This document shows, piece after piece, positions 5,231-9,539 of a stretch of DNA of 9,539 bases (position 1 is its first letter; each line of letters opens with the position of its first letter). The position numbers were made by a program, and so were the translations under genes. The notes beneath the pieces are model-generated. The model did no database searches. It was not told where the DNA came from and was given only the letters and a program-made list of their open reading frames with translations. Source of the stretch: Candidatus Tenderia sp. (lineage in GTDB: Bacteria > Pseudomonadota > Gammaproteobacteria > Tenderiales > Tenderiaceae); NCBI GenBank assembly GCA_030148045.1, contig JASBUE010000054.1:1-9539 (forward strand), in the 5' to 3' direction.

Positions 5231-6346
5231 ATGAGTGAGTTTCCCGGCGTGTCCGCCTCGGGAGAGATCGTCGAGATCGCCGGCGCCGGACCGGCGGGTC
5301 TGGCCGCGGCCATCACGCTGGCGCGAGCGGGGCGCCGGGTGGTGGTGCACGAAATGCACAACGAGGTGGGGCACCGTTTCGGCGGCGATTTCCAGGGGCT
5401 GGAAAACTGGAGCAGCGAAACGGATGTCCTGGCGGTCTTGCGGGAACAGGGGCTGGCGACCGATTTTACGGCCTTGCCCTGCCACGAAGGCACCGCCTTC
5501 GATTGCACCGGAAAACGCTACCGGATCGAAAGCGACGCGCCACTGTTTTATCTGGTGGAACGCGGCCCCGGGCCGCAAACGCTCGACAGCGCCCTGCTGC
5601 GGCAGGCGCGGGCCCTGGGCGTGGAGGTGCGCTTCAACAGCCGTCTGCGCCGCCCGGACGGCGAGGCCATCCTGGCCGCCGGGCCGCGCGCCGCCGATGC
5701 CATCGCGGTGGGATATCACTTCGATACCGATATGGCCAATGGTTACTGGGTGATCTGCGACGACGAGCTCGCCCCTCAAGGCTATGCCTACCTGCTGGTG
5801 ATGAACGGCAGGGGTACGGTAAAAAGCTGCATGTTCGCCGGCCTCAAGCAGCAGAAGATATATGTACAGCGCACGGTGGAGGCCTTTCAGCGCCTCGTCG
5901 GCCTGGAGATGAAAAACCCCCTGCCCCATGGCGGCGGCGCCAATTTCCGCATCCCCGCCAGCGCCTACAGCGGTCCTCATCCACAGGTGGGGGAACAGGC
6001 CGGCTTTCAGGACACGCTGTGGGGGTTCGGCATGCGCCTGGCCATCTCCTCCGGCGTGCTGGCGGCGCAGAGCCTGCTCAACGGCGAGGACTATGACCGG
6101 CTCTGGCAACGGGCGCTGAAACCGCAGATGGAAACAGCGGTCGTCAATCGCGCCCTCTACAGCCTGTTGGGCAATCGGGGCTATGGCTGGTTTTTGAATT
6201 GGATCACCTCCCATTCCGATCCGCGCCGGCAACTGGGGCACCATTATCACTCATCATGGCTCAAGCGGCTGCTACGCCCCTGGGCCCGACGCCGCTTTGA
6301 AAGCCGGCGCAGGCGCCGTAATCATGAATACTTGAGGCGTTCATAA
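5231..6346 (+). CDS. FAD-dependent oxidoreductase, geranylgeranyl-reductase-like
   Basis: A 371-residue flavoprotein. The N-terminal Rossmann fold has IAGAGPAGLAAAITLARAG (GAGPAG at 18-23) ending in Glu 41, the usual ribose-binding acid. The second flavin signature is EQAGFQDTLWGFGMRLAISSG (255-275), matching the Gly-Asp...Gly-x-Gly...A..SG pattern of geranylgeranyl reductase and related oxidoreductases; here the first Gly-Asp is replaced by Gln-Ala. The middle part (GYAYLLVMNGRGTVKS) corresponds to the substrate-side motif of these enzymes but is divergent. Relatives reduce isoprenoid or other hydrophobic double bonds or halogenate/hydroxylate aromatic substrates; the substrate here is unknown. 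The C-terminal ~30 residues are strikingly Arg-rich (RRRFESRRRRRNHEYLRR) with aromatic residues before them, suggesting attachment to the membrane surface. The ATG at 5231 has AGGGG 6 bases upstream. It stands between a terminator and a 100-base gap, so is probably transcribed alone. Confidence 0.78.
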   Translation: MSEFPGVSASGEIVEIAGAGPAGLAAAITLARAGRRVVVHEMHNEVGHRFGGDFQGLENWSSETDVLAVLREQGLATDFTALPCHEGTAFDCTGKRYRIESDAPLFYLVERGPGPQTLDSALLRQARALGVEVRFNSRLRRPDGEAILAAGPRAADAIAVGYHFDTDMANGYWVICDDELAPQGYAYLLVMNGRGTVKSCMFAGLKQQKIYVQRTVEAFQRLVGLEMKNPLPHGGGANFRIPASAYSGPHPQVGEQAGFQDTLWGFGMRLAISSGVLAAQSLLNGEDYDRLWQRALKPQMETAVVNRALYSLLGNRGYGWFLNWITSHSDPRRQLGHHYHSSWLKRLLRPWARRRFESRRRRRNHEYLRRS

Positions 6347-6349
6347 GTT

Positions 6350-6370
6350 GCCCGGCACGCCGGTGCGGGC
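6350..6370 (+). terminator. GC-rich hairpin after the oxidoreductase gene
   Basis: GCCC-G-GCAC, loop GCCG, GTGC-GGGC: two 4-bp helices separated by one bulged G, starting 4 bases after the stop. The following sequence (GACTTGCCTTATT) has no real T-run, so termination would be weak or Rho-assisted. Confidence 0.35.
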
Positions 6371-6399
6371 GACTTGCCTTATTAACACGGCATATTAGG

Positions 6400-6427
6400 T
6401 TGACGGGTTAGGCTCTAAGCATAACGA
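6400..6427 (+). promoter_or_regulatory. possible promoter of the CBS-domain gene
   Basis: TTGACG at 6400-6405 is a good -35 element. At a 16-base spacing the -10 position reads TAACGA (6422-6427), a poor match. It lies about 22 bases before the CBS gene's start codon, after a 100-base gap. Plausible but weak. Confidence 0.3.
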
Positions 6428-6449
6428 AGCACGGCGAGGGCGATGAGCG

Positions 6450-7082
6450 ATGACTTTTATCATTCAGGGATTAAACGGCAGCCATGAGATCATGCCCCTT
6501 GAAAAACTTTTCAAGCCGGGCGGGGTGGCGAAGACGGAGGCGATTTCCGCATCGCGCCCCATAGACGAAGAAGAGCACCACGACACCGGAAAAGAGGGGC
6601 GGCAGGCGGGCGTCAAACAGGCCTATCGAACGGTGAGTGAATTGCCGCAAGTGGGCACCGTCCTGTTTGCGGAACGGATCATGAGTACCTCGGTGGTGAC
6701 CCTGACGCCCGAAACGACCATTGATGAAACATTGAGGGTGCTGCGCAACAGCCGGTTTCGTCACCTGACCGTGGTGTCGGAGTCGGGCAGGCTGGTGGGC
6801 ATCGTGTCGGATCGGGATATTCTGCGTTATGCGGGCGGCCTTAGCGAAAACTACCGGCCACAGCCGCCGCATAAGCTCAGCGATCGCGTCGGGCTGCTGA
6901 TGAAAACGCCCGTGTTGACGGCGAGTCCGGACACCGATGTGCGCCATATCGCCCGCCTGTTCGTCGCCCAGCATGTCGGGGCGATGCCGATCGTCGAGGC
7001 GGGGGTGTTGGCGGGCATCATCACCCGCAACGACATATTGAAGGCGGTGATGTCGAATCTTGTCCTGGAGCTGTGGGCATAG
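6450..7082 (+). CDS. two-CBS-domain regulatory protein
   Basis: A 210-residue soluble protein with a tandem pair of CBS domains, about residues 77-128 (IMSTSVVTL ... LVGIVSDRDIL) and 148-204 (LMKTPVLTA ... LAGIITRNDIL). Such a pair (Bateman module) usually binds adenine nucleotides and reports energy state to a partner. The first 75 residues form an extension (MTFIIQGLNG ... MPLEKLF, then a charged low-complexity linker) with no domain I recognise. There is no enzyme or transporter domain, so it should act by binding another protein. The start ATG 6450 has GCGAGGG ending 9 bases upstream; another ATG at 6443 gives only a 14-residue frame. The patatin gene follows 60 bases later on the same strand, probably in the same transcript. 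Confidence 0.85.
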   Translation: MTFIIQGLNGSHEIMPLEKLFKPGGVAKTEAISASRPIDEEEHHDTGKEGRQAGVKQAYRTVSELPQVGTVLFAERIMSTSVVTLTPETTIDETLRVLRNSRFRHLTVVSESGRLVGIVSDRDILRYAGGLSENYRPQPPHKLSDRVGLLMKTPVLTASPDTDVRHIARLFVAQHVGAMPIVEAGVLAGIITRNDILKAVMSNLVLELWA

Positions 7083-7142
7083 AGGCTCCCAAAGTATTGT
7101 GAAGCACCCAGGTATGAAGGCCAGTGTAATGGGAAGGGAACA

Positions 7143-8111
7143 ATGAAAAGGCCGGTGAGCACCGGCGTGGTGTTGAGCTCGGGCGGTGGCCGCGGCGTTT
7201 TCGCGCATACCGGTTTTTTGGCGGCCCTTGAAGAGATGGGCATAGCGGTCGCCGCCGTCGCCGGCTGCAGTGCCGGCGCCTTGGTTGGAGGCGTCTATGC
7301 CAGCGGCACCGAGTTGCAGCGATGGATGGACACGATCGCGGCGGTGCGGACGAGTGAATACTGGACCCCGGATTCGTGGCCGCGCTTCTTCTGGAACATG
7401 ATGGTGCGCAAAGGCCGTGGTTACAGCGGCATTTCGGACACGCGGGCGGCGATTGATTTTATTCGGAGGAATCTGACGGCCAAATGCTTCGAGGACTGCC
7501 GGATACCTTTTTACAGCCTGGCCGTGAATCTGACGCGCGGCGCCAAGACCCTGTTCTCTCAAGGCGAGTTGGCGCCGCGCATCATGGCCAGCGCCGCCAT
7601 GCCGGTGTTGTATCGCCCGCTGGAGATCGAGGGTGAATGGTACAGCGACGGCGCCGTCATAGAGCTTGCCCCTACCGAGGCCTTGTGTTGCCGGCACGGC
7701 CTGGACGCACTCATCATTCACCACACGGCCATGCACCGGGAGGGGCGGGAAGGTCTCGCATGGGCGCTACAGCAGCCCTGGTCGCTGATAGAGATATTGT
7801 ACCTGTTGCTCTACCGCCAACGCCCCTGGTACTTGTCCGGACAAGCGCTTACCTTCCATCGCTGTCCCGGCGGTTGCGGCGCAGCGGTCATCGTCATCGA
7901 GCCGGACCTGCCGGAATTGCGCTGGCCATTGAATAGCGGCGGCGCGGCGATACAGGCGGCCGCCATAGCCCAGGTATCGGGCCTGCTGCGGCCTTACCTG
8001 GCAGCGCTGAAAAGCGATCCGCGCCAACTGGCTGTTCCCGCGGCGCGGGAAAAGCCCGGGATGCCGCACAGTACCGGCGTGGAAAGCGGTAACGGTGGCG
8101 CGGTGCGCTAG
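7143..8111 (+). CDS. patatin-like phospholipase family protein
   Basis: A 322-residue lipid acyl hydrolase of the patatin/RssA-like family. All key elements are visible: the oxyanion-hole loop SSGGGRGVFAHTG (12-24), the nucleophile elbow GCSAG with Ser 43, and the second catalytic residue Asp 169 in YSDGAV. The family hydrolyses acyl chains from phospholipids or other lipids; the substrate here is not predictable. There is no signal peptide, so it is probably cytoplasmic, perhaps membrane-associated through the hydrophobic, aromatic stretch around residues 210-240 (SLIEILYLLLYRQRPWYL). The last ~25 residues look disordered. The start ATG 7143 follows GGGAAGGGAACA. It lies 60 bases downstream of the CBS gene with no terminator between, suggesting co-expression and perhaps control by the CBS protein (inference). 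Downstream genes are decayed. Confidence 0.87.
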   Translation: MKRPVSTGVVLSSGGGRGVFAHTGFLAALEEMGIAVAAVAGCSAGALVGGVYASGTELQRWMDTIAAVRTSEYWTPDSWPRFFWNMMVRKGRGYSGISDTRAAIDFIRRNLTAKCFEDCRIPFYSLAVNLTRGAKTLFSQGELAPRIMASAAMPVLYRPLEIEGEWYSDGAVIELAPTEALCCRHGLDALIIHHTAMHREGREGLAWALQQPWSLIEILYLLLYRQRPWYLSGQALTFHRCPGGCGAAVIVIEPDLPELRWPLNSGGAAIQAAAIAQVSGLLRPYLAALKSDPRQLAVPAAREKPGMPHSTGVESGNGGAVR

Positions 8112-8121
8112 CGCCCCGCGC

Positions 8122-8145
8122 GTTCTGAGCGAAAAAAATCAGAAC
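8122..8145. repeat. inverted repeat after the patatin gene
   Basis: GTTCTGA (8122-8128), loop of 10 mostly A, TCAGAAC (8139-8145). A 7-bp hairpin 10 bases after the patatin stop, without a following T-run. It could be a weak terminator or mRNA 3'-end stabiliser. Confidence 0.35.
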
Positions 8146-8201
8146 TCCAAATAACAAGCGCGGTCGTATGCCAGGTGATCGCCGAACAATGAGAACAACC
8201 C

Positions 8202-8445
8202 ATGGGACGATACCAAAAAAACAGCTTGACGCTTACCGGCGCCGTTGTCATGGGCACCGGGGTGATGATCGGCGCGGAGACATCCGCCGGCCACCCTCGC
8301 CTACAAGGGGTTTACCACCATCACCAACAGCGGCGCGGAGATCGTCGACCCGCATCGCAACGTGAGCCGGACGATCGTCATCTCCATTTGCCGGATGGTG
8401 AAGCCGTGTGTCATTTCAATTGAAGAGATAAGCATTGACGATTGA
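8202..8445 (+). pseudogene. amino-acid permease (APC family) remnant, internally deleted
   Basis: From ATG 8202 the frame reads MGRYQKNSLTLTGAVVMGTG, then VMIGA, ending near 8276. This is the beginning of an APC-superfamily amino-acid permease, where the first helix normally continues GIFALTG. From 8293, one frame over, the sequence reads TLAYKGFTTITNSGAEIVDP and HRNVSRTIVISIC to about 8391, which resembles the permease loop after helix 6 (…KGF…I…AEE..DP.RN..RAI). It then degenerates and stops at 8445. Roughly 150 or more residues between the two pieces and the whole second half are missing, and the pieces are out of frame. This is a dead gene left by deletion. Family-level identification is fairly sure; transported substrate unknown. 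Confidence 0.65.
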
Positions 8446-8462
8446 CTTGTGTGCACACATAG

Positions 8463-8708
8463 ATTTTATCGTTAAACGGCTATGGCGCGATTGCCGGCAG
8501 CGTATTCCCCGGCTTGGCCGAATGCATCTGTTTCTCGTTCACCAACTATACCTCGCTGGGCTACGGCGGCCTGGTACCGCTGGGAGCGTTGCGTTTCATG
8601 ACGGGAATGGAGGCCTTGGCGGGGTTGGCATTGATTGCCTGGACGGCATCGTTCATGTATTTCATGTATTTACAGATGCAACGCCTCTGGAGGCGCGAGC
8701 CGTTCTGA
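8463..8708 (+). pseudogene. two-helix K+ channel-like protein, N-terminally truncated
   Basis: An open frame (preceded by TAG at 8460) reads GYGAIAGSVFPGLAECICF, SFTNYTSLGYGGLVPLGALR, then a second helix FMTGMEALAGLALIAWTASFMYF and a basic end to TGA 8706-8708. The pore loop TSLGYGG followed by VPLG matches the ion-channel (Ion_trans_2) family, whose filter is usually T-x-GYGD; here Gly replaces the Asp. The first membrane helix and the start codon are missing, so this is probably a remnant, though a TTG at 8514 would give a 64-residue frame. Its neighbour is another remnant. Confidence 0.6.
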
Positions 8709-8992
8709 TGTCGCCATGCCAGCGTGGCCGCGGGTGATCGAGATATTGCAATGGTCAGGGCATTGCGAATAGTCAATGCATACACTATTTACACTGATTA
8801 TTATCGGCGCAAAGAAAAATAGAGAAAAAGAGTCCACGAATCATGCCGCAGAAATACGAGTACAACAGGCCGCCTCGCAGCCGCAGGTTGCCGGTGAGCA
8901 CGAACATGAAATGCCGCTTTAGCGCATCGATCCCGCTGTCGACGGGGCGGCACCGCTATCCTGATTCCGGAATTTGAAGAGGAGTGACAAGC
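8709..8992. other. non-coding or decayed stretch before the epimerase gene
   Basis: About 280 bases without a supported gene; 8755-8830 is AT-richer than its surroundings. On the minus strand 8785-8955 is open and includes MFVLTGNLRLRGGLLYSYF, which looks protein-like and could be the tail of a lost gene, but I cannot identify it. A 44-codon + strand frame at 8843-8977 overlaps it and is Arg/Ser/Pro-rich with no ribosome-binding site. Confidence 0.4.
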
Positions 8993-9539
8993 ATGGAACC
9001 CAAGGGAGATATCGTCCTGATCACCGGCGCTTCGGGGCGCATCGGCGACGCGGTGATGCAGCGCTTGAAAAAGCGCTTCGACAACGTCGTCGGCCTCGAA
9101 CGCAAGGCGCCGAGCCCGCCCCCGCCCGGCTGTGAATATATTCCGGTGGATATCACCTCCGACGACAGCGTGCGGGAGGGATTGCGCGTGCTGCGGGAGC
9201 ACCACGGCAGCCGCATCGCCAGCGTGGTGCACCTGGCCGCCTATTACGACTTTCTCGGCAAGCCGAGTCCCCAATACGACAGGATCACGGTCGAGGGCAC
9301 GCGGGGCCTGCTGCGCGACCTGCGCGAGGGCAGCTTCGAGGTCGAGCAGTTCATCTTCTCCAGCACCATGCTCGTGCACAAGCCGGGCGAACCGGGCCAA
9401 TTCATCACCGAGGAGTGGCCGCTGGAGCCGACCTGGGCCTATCCCGAGTCGAAGGTGCGCACCGAGGCGCTGATCCGTGAGGAGCGCGGCGAGATTCCCG
9501 CCGTGATCCTGCGCCTGGCGGGGGTCTACGACGACGTCT
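8993..9539 (+). CDS. NAD-dependent epimerase/dehydratase (extended SDR), 3' cut by window edge
   Basis: The first 182 residues of an extended short-chain dehydrogenase/reductase. The NAD(P)-binding Rossmann motif is TGASGRIG (residues 10-17); VHLAAYYDF follows the fourth strand; FSSTMLVH carries the catalytic-side Ser/Thr; YPESK gives the YxxxK pair. Family members epimerise, dehydrate or reduce nucleotide sugars or other substrates; the substrate side lies mostly outside the window. The start ATG 8993 has GAGGAG 8 bases upstream (8979-8984). The open frame runs to the window end without a stop. Family enzymes are usually about 300-350 residues; longer fusions exist and cannot be excluded. 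Confidence 0.85.
   Translation, partial: MEPKGDIVLITGASGRIGDAVMQRLKKRFDNVVGLERKAPSPPPPGCEYIPVDITSDDSVREGLRVLREHHGSRIASVVHLAAYYDFLGKPSPQYDRITVEGTRGLLRDLREGSFEVEQFIFSSTMLVHKPGEPGQFITEEWPLEPTWAYPESKVRTEALIREERGEIPAVILRLAGVYDDV

Noticed and set aside
5108..6250. 380-codon minus-strand open frame
   Set aside because: Antisense to the FAD oxidoreductase and running through the terminator; no recognisable motif.
6471..7736. 421-codon minus-strand open frame
   Set aside because: It lies opposite the CBS and patatin genes, which have clear motifs; its His/Arg/Gln-rich content is typical of antisense frames in GC-rich DNA.
8801..9400. 199-codon minus-strand open frame
   Set aside because: Antisense to the epimerase gene, whose Rossmann and YxxxK motifs are clear.
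1..9539. CRISPR array, tRNA, rRNA or complete insertion sequence
   Set aside because: No regularly spaced repeats, no recognisable tRNA or rRNA stretches, and no transposase frame or terminal repeats were seen.

Overview
The window looks like chromosome of a GC-rich (roughly 60% by eye) Gram-negative proteobacterium, most likely a gammaproteobacterium. The reasons are the Shine-Dalgarno-led genes, a secreted cytochrome-porin fusion that needs an outer membrane, and the style of the PilZ, CBS and patatin proteins. The taxon is inference; there is no rRNA or tRNA here to fix it. Every convincing gene is on the + strand.

Region 1 (1-2616) is the end of a copper-efflux cluster. It holds a Cu+-exporting P1B-type ATPase (CopA type, cut by the window's left edge), a small DUF2933-type membrane protein, and an isoprenylcysteine-methyltransferase-like integral membrane methyltransferase, packed with end-to-start overlaps. 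The ATPase is broken by an in-frame TAA at 1240-1242; the frame is otherwise intact on both sides. The first ~330 bases of the ATPase also use different leucine codons from the rest.

Region 2 (2617-3011) has a 15-17-codon mini-ORF and a stand-alone PilZ protein, a probable cyclic-di-GMP receptor, which probably starts at a TTG with a strong ribosome-binding site.

Region 3 (3012-5220) is the most interesting part. After about 340 bases without a convincing gene come an AT-rich block with a 19-bp tandem repeat and a leader with two long-range stems. They precede a 500-residue secreted protein with a single N-terminal CxxCH haem site followed by a porin-like barrel. This is the Cyc2-like architecture of outer-membrane cytochromes that take electrons from outside the cell (Fe(II) in known cases). 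A textbook intrinsic terminator follows, then a separate perfect 18-bp hairpin.

Region 4 (5221-8111) encodes a geranylgeranyl-reductase-like FAD oxidoreductase with an arginine-rich tail, a two-CBS-domain protein with a charged N-terminal extension, and a patatin-like phospholipase with its Ser-Asp dyad. The last two are probably co-transcribed.

Region 5 (8112-8992) is decaying DNA. It holds an amino-acid permease remnant with an internal deletion and frame change, then the C-terminal pore half of a two-helix K+-channel-like protein, then about 280 bases with only a doubtful antisense fragment. The window ends inside an intact extended-SDR NAD-dependent epimerase/dehydratase (from 8993).

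How the parts fit together is inference. Copper export, an outer-membrane cytochrome-porin and c-di-GMP sensing suggest a metal-exposed, possibly lithotrophic, surface-associated lifestyle. No single obvious multi-gene machine is visible. The best candidate for something new is the cytochrome-porin with its unusual leader.
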